From Gammaproteobacteria bacterium (GTDB lineage: Bacteria; Pseudomonadota; Gammaproteobacteria; GCA-001735895), in NCBI GenBank assembly GCA_026989015.1, contig JALSKD010000184.1:1-40114 (forward strand): DNA of 40,114 nucleotides, written 5' to 3'. A program made the position numbers and the translations under genes. Shown piece after piece: positions 24,271 to 32,502 of this stretch. Each line of letters starts with the position of its first letter. The stretch's first letter is position 1. The notes beneath the pieces were generated by a model that was not told the DNA's origin, did not search any database, and saw only the letters and a program-made list of their open reading frames with translations.

Positions 24271-25002
24271 CTACAGGGACTTGAGGATCTTGCGCACGCC
24301 CGGCAGGTGCCGCCGCGAGATGTCGAGCTGATCGCTGATGTCGTGAAAGAAGATGCGGTGCGTGTCCTGCTGGTTGCGCATGCCGGCAATCTTGTCGAGG
24401 CGCACCAAGGCATTGCGGTGGATGCGGTAGAAATCCCGGTGGAATTCTTCTTCCAGCGCCTTCAGCGGTTCCTCGATGAGCAGTTCGCCGTCGCTGTGGC
24501 GCACGGTGACGTACTTCTGCTCCGCCTGGAAATAATAGATGTCTTCCAGCGGCACCAGCACCAGGTTGCCCCGCACGCGGGCACAGATGTGCTGCCGCGC
24601 CTCGGACTGTTCCACCTCTTCCACTGAATGACGCAATTGCGCGCGGTTGAGCTGCTGGCTGGCTTCCAGCGCCTTCTGCAGCCGTTCCAGCTTGACCGGC
24701 TTGAGCAGGTAATCCACCGCCTTGGCCTCGAAGGCTTCCAGCGCATGGTCGGAAAAGGCGGTGGTAAAGATGATGGCCGGTGGCTGTTCCTGCTCCAGCA
24801 GTTGCTTGGCCGCTTCGATGCCGTCCATGCCCGGCATGCGGATGTCCATCAGGATCAGATCCGGCTGCTGCTCCATGGCCCGCTCCACGGCTTCGTGCCC
24901 GTTGCGGGCCTCGCCAACGGCCTCGTGTTCCGGCAGATTCCCAATCAACCGCTTGAGCCGGTCACGGGCCGGCTTCTCGTCGTCCACTATCAGTATTCTC
25001 AT
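24271..25002 (-). CDS. algR: LytTR-type response regulator (AlgR-like)
   Basis: A 243-residue response regulator. The receiver domain (1-120) has the acidic pair in ILIVDDEK, the phospho-acceptor Asp53 in LILMDIRMPGMDG, and LLKPVKLERL with the conserved lysine. The C-terminal LytTR DNA-binding domain covers about 140-240 (EDIYYFQAEQKYVTV, YRIHRNALVRLDKI). In Pseudomonas AlgR controls alginate and twitching; here only the family and gene order can be stated. I prefer the ATG at 25002 because homology starts there; an in-frame GTG is at 25008. It is 25 bp downstream of the sensor gene, forming a two-component pair. Confidence 0.92.
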   Translation of the reverse strand: MRILIVDDEKPARDRLKRLIGNLPEHEAVGEARNGHEAVERAMEQQPDLILMDIRMPGMDGIEAAKQLLEQEQPPAIIFTTAFSDHALEAFEAKAVDYLLKPVKLERLQKALEASQQLNRAQLRHSVEEVEQSEARQHICARVRGNLVLVPLEDIYYFQAEQKYVTVRHSDGELLIEEPLKALEEEFHRDFYRIHRNALVRLDKIAGMRNQQDTHRIFFHDISDQLDISRRHLPGVRKILKSL

Positions 25003-25027
25003 CGTCACTGAACCCGTTTTGAATCCT

Positions 25028-26089
25028 TTACTGTGCGGCCATCAATGGCACGCGGATGCTCACTGTATATAGACCATTTTCTTCCAGATGCTCGATTTTC
25101 GCGTCTCCGTCGAAGGCCAGATCCAGCCGTTCGCGGATGTTTTCGAGCGCCATGCGGTTGCCGGCCCGGTTGGGACTGCGCTCCGGGGGCAGCGGATTGC
25201 TGATGCGAATGATCAGCCGATCGCCGGTCTGACGCAACTCGATGCGCACCTCGCCCCCTTCGGCCAGCGGCTCGATGCCATGATAGATCGCGTTTTCCAC
25301 CAGGGGCTGCAGGGTCAGCGCCGGCAGGCTGAAACGCTCCAGCTTCGCCTTGACCAGCCATTCGACGCGCAGCCGGTCGTCCAGGCGCAGCGCCTCCAGC
25401 GCAATATACTGCCGCGTCAGCTCGATTTCACTCTCCAGGCTGACCCGGCTGTCCGCCCGCAGACTGGCGCGGAACAGGTCCGACAGGTTTTCGATGGCTT
25501 CCTCGGCGCGGTCCGGCTCATCGTGGGTCAGGCTGGCGATGGTATTGAGACTGTTGAACAGGAAATGCGGCCGGATCCGCGCCTGCAGGGCCTGCAGGCG
25601 GGCCCTGGCCTCGGCCTTCAGCGTCTGCTGATTCCTGTACTGGACGAAGAAATAGCGCAGCGTCATGCCATAGAGGATCAGCGCGATGGCCAGGTGCTGC
25701 ACCAGGATCACGCCCAGGGGACGATGGCGGAAATACCCAAGATACAGCTGTTTCTCCAGCGCCCAGCCCAACCCGGACATCAGCAGCGTCACGGCCGCCA
25801 CCACCGCGAGACTCAGCAGCGTGGATTGCAGCACGCCCCGCAGCCGCCCCTGGCGCCGCAGCATGCACAGCAGGCCGGCGCTGGCGAGGCCGATCCACTG
25901 TACGAACATCGACAACAGCGCCAGTTCGACAAACAGGTTGCTGTTCTTGGGCGCACCGGCCAGGGTCAGCACGATGGCGATCAGTTCCAGCACCAGCACC
26001 AGCTTGAGCAGGTTCTCGGGGTGGCAGAAATCCGGCAGGTAACAGTCCTCGATTTCGCTGTCGTCGATCGCCGGCGGTGTTTTTTTCAT
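25028..26089 (-). CDS. algZ: LytS/AlgZ-type sensor histidine kinase
   Basis: A 353-residue membrane sensor. After an N-terminal [19 protein letters not shown] stretch, typical of AlgZ/FimS, there are four hydrophobic helices (about residues 28-150). The kinase part is the His_kinase (LytS) type: [22 protein letters not shown] with the phospho-accepting His, an N-box in [20 protein letters not shown], and the ATP-lid glycine segment [20 protein letters not shown]. It would phosphorylate the adjacent AlgR-like regulator. I chose the ATG at 26089. It is divergent from argH. Confidence 0.9.
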   Translation of the reverse strand: MKKTPPAIDDSEIEDCYLPDFCHPENLLKLVLVLELIAIVLTLAGAPKNSNLFVELALLSMFVQWIGLASAGLLCMLRRQGRLRGVLQSTLLSLAVVAAVTLLMSGLGWALEKQLYLGYFRHRPLGVILVQHLAIALILYGMTLRYFFVQYRNQQTLKAEARARLQALQARIRPHFLFNSLNTIASLTHDEPDRAEEAIENLSDLFRASLRADSRVSLESEIELTRQYIALEALRLDDRLRVEWLVKAKLERFSLPALTLQPLVENAIYHGIEPLAEGGEVRIELRQTGDRLIIRISNPLPPERSPNRAGNRMALENIRERLDLAFDGDAKIEHLEENGLYTVSIRVPLMAAQ

Positions 26090-26223
26090 CGAATCACTTG
26101 TGTCGGTGCACGGTCGATGCAAGCATACACGATCCCTCCGTCAAGGCATGGCCAATGGCGGATGAACGCGGCGGAATCGGCCCCCAGCGGCCACCGCTTC
26201 CAGCAACCCCGAACGCAGACACC

Positions 26224-27627
26224 ATGAGCCACAACGACTCCGACTCCGACGACCGCCTGTGGGGCGGCCGCTTCCAGGAACCCACCGACGCCTTCGTGCA
26301 GGCCTTTACCGCCTCGGTCGATTTCGACCGCCGGCTGGCCGAGGTCGATATCGAGGGCTCGCTCGCCCACGCCCGCATGCTGCGTCGCATCGCCGTGCTT
26401 GATGACGACGAACTGAGCGCCATCGAGAAGGGCCTGCAGCAGATCCGCGAGGAAATCGCTGCCGGCGACTTCCCCTGGTCGGTGGAACGGGAGGATGTCC
26501 ACATGAACATCGAGGCGCGACTCACCGCGCTGATCGGCGATGCCGGCAAGAAATTGCACACCGGGCGCTCGCGCAACGACCAGATCGCCACCGACATCCG
26601 CCTCTACCTGCGCCGCGAAATCGCCCGCGCGCAGGAGCTGATCCGCGACTTCCAACGCGGGCTGCTCGACCTGGCCGAGCACCATGCAGACACCATCCTG
26701 CCCGGATTCACCCATCTGCAGGTGGCCCAGCCGATCACCTTCGGCCACCACATGCTCGCCTGGTTCGAGATGCTCGAACGCGACCACGGCCGGCTCAGCG
26801 ACTGCGCCGATCGCATGAATGTGATGCCGCTGGGCGCGGCCGCCCTGGCCGGAACCAGCTACCCGCTGGACCGCGCCTACACTGCCGAACTGCTGGGCTT
26901 CTCGATGCCCGCGCGCAACTCGCTGGACGCGGTCAGCGACCGCGACTTCGCCATCGAATTCAGCGCCGCGGCCGCCTTGGTCATGATGCACCTGTCACGC
27001 ATGGCCGAGGAGCTGGTGCTCTGGTCCAGCGCACAGTTCGACTTCATCCGCCTGCCCGACCGCTACTGCACCGGCTCGTCGATCATGCCGCAGAAAAAAA
27101 ACCCCGATGTACCGGAACTGGTGCGCGGCAAGAGCGGGCGCGTGTTCGGCCACCTGGTCAGCCTGCTGACACTGATGAAATCCCAGCCCCTGGCCTACAA
27201 CAAGGACAATCAGGAAGACAAGGAACCGCTGTTCGATACCCTCGACACGCTGCTCGGCAGCCTGCGCGCCTTCGCCGACATGGTGCCCAACCTGGAGGTC
27301 AACGCCGATGCCATGCGTGAGGCGGCGCGCCGCGGGTTCGCCACCGCCACCGATCTGGCCGATTACCTGGTCAAGCGCGGCCTGCCTTTCCGCGATGCCC
27401 ATGAAGTGGTCGGCAAGGCCGTCGCCCATGCCCTGAACAAGGGCTGCGACCTGTCCGATCTCGATCTCGCCGAGCTTCAATCCTTCGATTCGCGCATCGG
27501 CGAGGATGTGTTCGAGGTGCTGACGCTGGAAGGCTCGGTCAATGCCCGCGACATCACCGGCGGCACCGCCCCCCGCCAGGTACGGCTGCAAGTGGCGCAA
27601 CTGCGCGAACTGATCGGCACCGGCTGA
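26224..27627 (+). CDS. argH: argininosuccinate lyase
   Basis: A 467-residue enzyme that splits argininosuccinate into arginine and fumarate, the last step of arginine synthesis. The family signature [15 protein letters not shown] is intact, as are [17 protein letters not shown] at the N-terminus, [25 protein letters not shown], and [16 protein letters not shown]. The ATG at 26224 begins the conserved region; the open frame upstream crosses the divergent promoter region. It ends 7 bp before the convergent membrane-protein gene. Confidence 0.96.
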   Translation: MSHNDSDSDDRLWGGRFQEPTDAFVQAFTASVDFDRRLAEVDIEGSLAHARMLRRIAVLDDDELSAIEKGLQQIREEIAAGDFPWSVEREDVHMNIEARLTALIGDAGKKLHTGRSRNDQIATDIRLYLRREIARAQELIRDFQRGLLDLAEHHADTILPGFTHLQVAQPITFGHHMLAWFEMLERDHGRLSDCADRMNVMPLGAAALAGTSYPLDRAYTAELLGFSMPARNSLDAVSDRDFAIEFSAAAALVMMHLSRMAEELVLWSSAQFDFIRLPDRYCTGSSIMPQKKNPDVPELVRGKSGRVFGHLVSLLTLMKSQPLAYNKDNQEDKEPLFDTLDTLLGSLRAFADMVPNLEVNADAMREAARRGFATATDLADYLVKRGLPFRDAHEVVGKAVAHALNKGCDLSDLDLAELQSFDSRIGEDVFEVLTLEGSVNARDITGGTAPRQVRLQVAQLRELIGTG

Positions 27628-27634
27628 CGCCGCC

Positions 27635-28207
27635 TCAGGGCGTATCGCCATGCCGGCTGCGCCGGCGCTGGAAACGGTGGATTGCATGATGCAGCGCCAT
27701 CAGCAGCAAACCGAGCAACACGATCAGCCAAAGATAGCGTTCCAGATAGACCACCATCAGCAGGCTGGCCGCGAGAAACAGCCCCGCCAGCCGGAACAGC
27801 CAGCCCATCCGCAGCCCGGCCACGAAGGTGGACAAGGCAAACAGCAACAACAGGATCAATCCGGTGGTCTCGTTGTTGAGGCGGCCCACCTGCTGGATCA
27901 GGAACACCAGCCAGACCGCGGCGAGCACCGCAAGCCATTGCCACAGCTGATACCACAGCACGCTTCTCCACGGGTAGCGCCCGTGGCGCACATGGGGCAT
28001 CTCGGTCAGCAGGCTGGCGACGAAATACACTGGCACCATCAGGTACCAGTACCAGCGGCTGCCCAGGGGTGAGATATCGGTCCAGGCGATACCGGCCAGC
28101 GCCAGCCCCAGCAGAACCAGCAGCATCAACTCCTCGTAGAGGTGTTGCCTGAACAACGGATAACGGCCAGTGGCCGTGGTTTCAGGGGGGGATTCGGTGT
28201 GTTCCAT
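27635..28207 (-). CDS. polytopic membrane protein of unknown function
   Basis: A 190-residue very hydrophobic protein with five or six membrane helices (for example EELMLLVLLGLALAGIAW, YWYLMVPVYFVASLL, LAVLAAVWLVFLI, LILLLLFALSTFVAGL and a long final LLMVVYLERYLWLIVLLG region) and a basic C-terminus (RFQRRRSRHGD). I do not recognise the family. An FNR/Anr-like box at 28316-28329 lies about 110 bp upstream and could control it. GAGGAG precedes the ATG. Confidence 0.75.
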   Translation of the reverse strand: MEHTESPPETTATGRYPLFRQHLYEELMLLVLLGLALAGIAWTDISPLGSRWYWYLMVPVYFVASLLTEMPHVRHGRYPWRSVLWYQLWQWLAVLAAVWLVFLIQQVGRLNNETTGLILLLLFALSTFVAGLRMGWLFRLAGLFLAASLLMVVYLERYLWLIVLLGLLLMALHHAIHRFQRRRSRHGDTP

Positions 28208-28315
28208 CGGCGCATCTCCTCAATCCGGGCAAGCCGCCCTGCTGATCGATATGCCATCGCCTCGGGGGTATTTCAATGCGGCCATGCCGTCCGAACGACG
28301 GTCCGTGGTCCGCTC

Positions 28316-28329
28316 TTGACCGAGATCAA
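28316..28329 (-). promoter_or_regulatory. FNR/Anr-like box upstream of the membrane-protein gene
   Basis: TTGACCGAGATCAA matches nine of ten specified positions of TTGAT-N4-ATCAA. On the minus strand, a TGAAAT hexamer about 50 bp downstream would put the box near -61, the class I activator position. It overlaps the stop codon of the gene at 28326. Confidence 0.5.
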
Positions 28330-28679
28330 TCGCCGCTATCGGAAGACAGCCGCAGCCAGCGCATCAAATGCTGCCCGGCGCTGCGGCCCAGAGACCGGCC
28401 GTGGGTCAACAGACGCTGCCGCCGTGACCGGGCGGAAGGGTCCGGGTGACACTGGGTGGCCACCAGCCGAGCCTCCGGAATCGTCCTCTGGATCGCCAAT
28501 GTCACCACCCGGGCGATGCCCGGTTCCGGCTGCAGGCTGACCCAGATCAGCCCGAGCCGCTGATTGAAATCCACATACACCAGCTTCGACTCGAAAGGCT
28601 CCAGGCTTTCGCGCAGACGCAGCACCAGACCCTGCCGCGCCGCATCACTGTGCTTTTTCATCTCCGGAATCATCAGCAT
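28326..28679 (-). CDS. small conserved hypothetical protein
   Basis: A 117-residue soluble protein I cannot assign. The core (FESKLVYVDFNQRLGLIWVSLQPEPGIARVV, read in parts) looks like an alpha-beta fold, followed by TIPEARLVATQCHP and a very basic tail (ARSRRQRLLTHGRSLGRSAGQ). I chose the ATG at 28679 (MLMIPEMKK) as the first methionine before protein-like sequence, but there is no clear ribosome-binding site; the frame stays open to a TTG at 28775. It follows the two-gene membrane module on the same strand. Confidence 0.5.
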   Translation of the reverse strand: MLMIPEMKKHSDAARQGLVLRLRESLEPFESKLVYVDFNQRLGLIWVSLQPEPGIARVVTLAIQRTIPEARLVATQCHPDPSARSRRQRLLTHGRSLGRSAGQHLMRWLRLSSDSGD

Positions 28680-28787
28680 GAAGTCGATGCACAGCTGGCC
28701 GCGCCGGTCCCGCGTCGGGGCGCGCTGCCACAGCGGAGAGGTGGTTCTGAGCCGGTGCGAAGTAGGTGTGTACAAAAGCTGGACGCT

Positions 28788-29783
28788 CTACCTGGCCGGG
28801 AGCACGACAACCGGCTCCCGGGTTTCCTGTTCCATGAGTCCGCGCAGGTCACTCATGCGGATCTGCTCCTGCTCAAGATACTCGAGCAGGTAAGGCCGGG
28901 AGTCCATCTGGCTCTGGATCTCGGTCAGGCTGTTTTCAAACGGGTGCAACTTGTTCAGCTGAATGGAGTAACGCTCCCAGCTGGTCTCGATCTCCCTGGC
29001 GGGATCGATCCCGGCATTGACCCAGTCAACCGCCGAAAACCCATCGAAAAACCGATAGAACCCCTCGGCTTCCCGTCGCGACAAATCCGCTGCTGCGGTC
29101 ATCTCTCCGGCTTCGGCAAGGCACTGGACCCGCGCATTGATACCGGTGACGAACCCCTCTATCAAGGACCAGAGCAATTTGATGGTTTCCTCGTTGCGGG
29201 TGCCCTTTTTGCCCAGATTGTGGTCGATTTCCGAGCGCAAAAAACTGATCACGGATTCAAGGGACTCGGCCACCCTCATGAACCGATCATCAGGGTTGCG
29301 GTAGGTATACGCGCTTTCCGCCTCCCTTAACAGATCCCGGACACGGGAAAGATGGTTCCGGTAGTCGCGCTCGACCAGTTCATCAAACCTGCGATCGATA
29401 TGCTCCTTGAACGCATCCAGGCGCTGGTCGAGCCGATCGAAACGGTCCGACATCATCTTGAACCCTGCGAGACTGACGCCGATCCCCACCAATGACGAAC
29501 CCAGGGTCAGCCATTGCTGTATCTGCAGCAATTCCAGTGTTTTCTGTATTTTCGCCAGCTGCATGTTGCCCGCCAGCGACGAGATGGCTGAAACGCCATC
29601 GAAAGGACTGACATTGAGAAGCTGGGCGCCCAGTCTTTGCGCCAGTGAACCCGTTTCCTGCAAATGGGCGACGATCCGACCCGTCGACGCATCCTTGAGC
29701 AAGCCACCAAACCGAACGATGGAGCCACTTGCCAGATCAGCGGCATACTTTGCCGGAATTTCAAAAGGAATACTGCCTATCAT
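28788..29783 (-). CDS. unrecognised membrane/coiled-coil protein (module gene 2)
   Basis: A 331-residue protein not assigned to a family. The N-terminal domain (FEIPAKYAADLASGSIVRFGG and GRIVAHLQETGS, residues 7-46) is followed by a helix that could cross the membrane at about 91-109 (WLTLGSSLVGIGVSLAGF), then a strong coiled coil at 112-140 (DRFDRLDQRLDAFKEHIDRRFDEL, read in parts) and a long helical C-terminal domain. The ATG at 29783 is preceded by GAGGG. It starts 7 bp after the stop of the gene at 29791, so both form one operon. Codon use is less GC-biased than in the surrounding housekeeping genes. Confidence 0.75.
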   Translation of the reverse strand: MIGSIPFEIPAKYAADLASGSIVRFGGLLKDASTGRIVAHLQETGSLAQRLGAQLLNVSPFDGVSAISSLAGNMQLAKIQKTLELLQIQQWLTLGSSLVGIGVSLAGFKMMSDRFDRLDQRLDAFKEHIDRRFDELVERDYRNHLSRVRDLLREAESAYTYRNPDDRFMRVAESLESVISFLRSEIDHNLGKKGTRNEETIKLLWSLIEGFVTGINARVQCLAEAGEMTAAADLSRREAEGFYRFFDGFSAVDWVNAGIDPAREIETSWERYSIQLNKLHPFENSLTEIQSQMDSRPYLLEYLEQEQIRMSDLRGLMEQETREPVVVLPAR

Positions 29784-29790
29784 GGATGAT

Positions 29791-30621
29791 TCACCCTCGA
29801 GCACGCGCCAGAAGGCCCTGGCTCACCCGCTTGATGTTTCCGTTCAGTTGCCGTACCACGGACTTTCGTCCGGCAAACAGGTTTTTTCTGAGGCTTTGCT
29901 CGACCTTGTCAAGGTATTCCTCGGACAAAACCGGCCTGCTTCGGGCCGCCCTGAACAGACCGTAACCGACCATCAATACCACAAAGGTTCCCCCAGTCAT
30001 CGCAATCGGAATACTCACCGCGGTCGCGCCCAGCAAGCCCATCAATCCGCCGGCGGAAACCGTTGAAACACTGGCCGTGACCGGAACGGCCGCAGCGCCC
30101 GCACCCATCATGAACAGCGAACCCGCGCCATGCTTCAAGCCCGCCTGGGCATCCAGATCCGGATTGGTGGCCTCGTAGTCAACCGGCTGGTCAAATGCCA
30201 TGGCATCAATGCCCGGTATCTTGCGCAACCCGTCCTCGGCATATGCCATGCAGCGGACAATCACCTGTTTTTCGGATTCATTGATCAAGGGCTGAACTTG
30301 TTCCTTGTGAAATCGCTGTTGATCACCAAGTTTGACCAACGAGCAGGTTTCCAGCTCTTTTTCGATTCGCGCAACGAGTTGTGCATATTCCTTGCGTACT
30401 TCAATCTCGTTGAATGAGAGGCATTGATTGCGCCAGGCAATAATGTCGCTCCTCGACACCCTGTCCACATACACCGGGGGGCGCTCTGGTTTTTCGCTTT
30501 GCAGCACCGCCTCGCCCCGGTCACCCTGCTCATCGAGAGAGTTTCGGACTGAATCAGAAGGCTCTTGCCGCCTTTCGGCTGATGAGAACAGTTTTTTCAA
30601 CCAATCCACAAACCACGCCAT
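29791..30621 (-). CDS. unrecognised protein with hydrophobic hairpin (module gene 1)
   Basis: A 276-residue protein not assigned to a family. Residues 1-60 are charged, with an amphipathic start (MAWFVDWLKKLFSS). A helical region with EVRKEYAQLVARIEKELETC follows. Residues 168-224 form a long Gly/Ala-rich hydrophobic region in two halves (SLFMMGAGAAAVPVTASVS and ATAVSIPIAMTGGTFVVLMVGYG, read in parts), likely a membrane hairpin. The tail is basic (RKNLFAGRKSVVRQLNGNIKR). It is the first gene of a pair with the coiled-coil protein downstream. Confidence 0.75.
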   Translation of the reverse strand: MAWFVDWLKKLFSSAERRQEPSDSVRNSLDEQGDRGEAVLQSEKPERPPVYVDRVSRSDIIAWRNQCLSFNEIEVRKEYAQLVARIEKELETCSLVKLGDQQRFHKEQVQPLINESEKQVIVRCMAYAEDGLRKIPGIDAMAFDQPVDYEATNPDLDAQAGLKHGAGSLFMMGAGAAAVPVTASVSTVSAGGLMGLLGATAVSIPIAMTGGTFVVLMVGYGLFRAARSRPVLSEEYLDKVEQSLRKNLFAGRKSVVRQLNGNIKRVSQGLLARARG

Positions 30622-30702
30622 GCACCGCGCCCTCCTCCAAGTGCCAGTTTTTTGATTTATCGGATTCCAGCATACATCGCCATCAATCGTCCAGCACCGG
30701 GA

Positions 30703-31368
30703 TCACAAAACCCGCCGCAGGAAGGCGCTGATGTCACGGACTTCCTGGGGTGAAACGCCGTGCTGCAGGCCGGGGTATTCGTGCCATTCGACGGGGTAAC
30801 CGTGGCGCTCGAGGGTGGCGCGGGAGCGGTAGCCCAGCTCGGGCACCAGCACCGGGTCGCTGTCGCCGTGGGCGAGAAAGACGGGGGTGGCGGCATTGGC
30901 TTCGCTGCGCTCTTCGGGGAGGCGGTCGGCCAGCATCAGCACGGTGGACAGGCCCATCAGGCCGGCCAGCGGCTCGGTGTGGCGCAATCCGGCATGGAGG
31001 ATCACCGCGCCGCCCTGGGAGAAACCGGCCAGCACGATGCGCCGGCTGTCGATGCCATCGGCATTCTGCTCGGCAATCAGTTCCTCGACATGGGCCGCCG
31101 ATTGGCGCAGCCCGGCTTCGTCCTGATGGGCGCCCAGGTCGAGGTTGTGGATGTCGAACCAGGCGCGCATGACAAAGCCGTTGTTGAGGGTGACGGGCCG
31201 CATCGGCGCATGGGGAAAGACGAAACGCAGGGCGGGGCGATCCGGCAACTGCAATTCGCTGACGATGGGTTCGAAGTCGTGGCCGTCGGCGCCCAGGCCG
31301 TGCAGCCAGATGACCGCGGCTTCGGGACGGCCGCAACCGGTTTCGACGATGACGGGATCTTCATTCAT
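30703..31368 (-). CDS. carboxylesterase/phospholipase, alpha/beta hydrolase
   Basis: A 221-residue serine hydrolase of the Abhydrolase_2 (carboxylesterase/acyl-protein-thioesterase-like) family. The oxyanion region WLHGLGADGHDF is at 21-32, the nucleophile Ser117 lies in GFSQGG, and Asp171 (HGDSDPVLV) and His203 (LQHGV) complete the triad. It lacks a signal peptide and should act on short-chain esters in the cytoplasm. It is divergent from the potassium channel gene. Confidence 0.92.
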   Translation of the reverse strand: MNEDPVIVETGCGRPEAAVIWLHGLGADGHDFEPIVSELQLPDRPALRFVFPHAPMRPVTLNNGFVMRAWFDIHNLDLGAHQDEAGLRQSAAHVEELIAEQNADGIDSRRIVLAGFSQGGAVILHAGLRHTEPLAGLMGLSTVLMLADRLPEERSEANAATPVFLAHGDSDPVLVPELGYRSRATLERHGYPVEWHEYPGLQHGVSPQEVRDISAFLRRVL

Positions 31369-31460
31369 GCGCTTTTCCTGGGAGAGACGGGCTTGATCCT
31401 GAAGGGGCTTTATACCGATTCGGCGGTGAATTGTCTCGCCACAATCGCTACACTCCGGGC

Positions 31461-32453
31461 ATGATCAACCGCCAGCGCACCGCCGAACTGCTGCAGCCCC
31501 ACCGCCTCGGCGACCGGGCCAGCCAGTGGATCACCCGCATCATCATCGGCCTCATTTTGCTCAATCTGGCGGCCATCTTCCTCGAATCCATCCCGTCGCT
31601 GCGCGACCGCTGGATGCAGGAATTCTGGTATTTCGAGGTCTTCTCGGTGACCGTGTTCACCGTCGAGTATTTCGCCCGCCTGTGGAGCTGCGTGGACCTG
31701 CCGCTGTACCGCGACCTGCCGGCCTGGAAGGCGCGACTGCACTATGCCCGTTCGCCGATGGCGCTGGTCGATCTGATCGCCATCCTGCCCTTCTACCTGA
31801 GCTTCCAGGTTGACTTCGACCTGCTGTTCCTGCGTGTGCTGCGGCTGTTCCGCCTGCTCAAGATCGCCCGCTATTCGCCGGCGATGAACGCGCTGCTGGA
31901 TGTGCTGAAGAAGGAGTCGGACGCACTGATGGCCTCCACCGTGGTGCTGATGATGATGCTGGTGATCGCCGCCAGCGGCATCCACCTGCTGGAGTACGAG
32001 GCGCAACCCGAGGTATTCGGCAGCATACCGGAATCCCTGTGGTGGGCCATCGTCACCCTGACCACGGTGGGCTACGGCGATGTGGTGCCGGTGACCACCG
32101 GCGGCAAGATCTTCGGTGGCCTGATCGGACTGATCGGCATCGGCATGGTGGCCTTGCCGGCGGCGATACTGGCCTCCGGCTTTGCCGAGAACCTGAACCA
32201 GCGCAAGCAGCGCTACAGTGCTTTCATCAAGCGCGTGCTGGCCGATGGCCGCATCGATGACCGCGAGCGCTGGGAACTGGAGGAACTGCGCAAGGAACTG
32301 GGGCTGACCCGCGAGGAATCGATCCAGCTGTTCGACGCCATCATGCGGCAGATCCACCTGCAGGAACCCAGCGTCTGCCCGCACTGCGGCAAGCCGCTGC
32401 ATGCAGAAGCAGGGAAGGACACCCCCACCCACCCGCAGGATTCCGAAGACTGA
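31461..32453 (+). CDS. voltage-gated-type potassium channel
   Basis: A 330-residue six-helix ion channel. S1 is about 24-42, the S4 voltage sensor LFLRVLRLFRLLKIAR (122-137) carries Arg/Lys at three-residue spacing, and the K+ selectivity filter TVGYGD is at 202-207 between S5 and S6. The cytoplasmic tail contains an acidic helical region (260-300) and a CPHC pair (Cys306, Cys309) resembling half a zinc ribbon. The ATG at 31461 has no ribosome-binding site; a TACACT six bases upstream could make the transcript leaderless. The upstream in-frame TTG at 31431 is less likely. Confidence 0.9.
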   Translation: MINRQRTAELLQPHRLGDRASQWITRIIIGLILLNLAAIFLESIPSLRDRWMQEFWYFEVFSVTVFTVEYFARLWSCVDLPLYRDLPAWKARLHYARSPMALVDLIAILPFYLSFQVDFDLLFLRVLRLFRLLKIARYSPAMNALLDVLKKESDALMASTVVLMMMLVIAASGIHLLEYEAQPEVFGSIPESLWWAIVTLTTVGYGDVVPVTTGGKIFGGLIGLIGIGMVALPAAILASGFAENLNQRKQRYSAFIKRVLADGRIDDRERWELEELRKELGLTREESIQLFDAIMRQIHLQEPSVCPHCGKPLHAEAGKDTPTHPQDSED

Positions 32454-32462
32454 ACGCAAAAA

Positions 32463-32483
32463 GGCCCCGGCAGAACCGGGGCC
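32463..32483 (-). terminator. rho-independent terminator downstream of res
   Basis: GGCCCCGG-CAGAA-CCGGGGCC forms an 8-bp GC stem with a five-base loop. On the minus strand it is followed by TTTTT, so it can end the defence operon; on the plus strand it lies 9 bp after the channel gene but lacks a T-run. Confidence 0.8.
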
Positions 32484-32489
32484 TCAATA

Positions 32490-32502
32490 CTTGCCGGGTT
32501 AA
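32490..32502. repeat. solo element end CTTGCCGGG-TTAA at the 3' end of res
   Basis: The reverse complement reads TTAACCCGGCAAG, identical to the first 13 bases of the TTAA-flanked element at 4029. Orientation: TTAA on the res side, element body expected to the left, where only the res terminator and the channel gene are found. The res stop codon is the TAA inside the TTAA (TAT TAA CCC on the coding strand), exactly as in the Sel1 gene. Confidence 0.7.
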
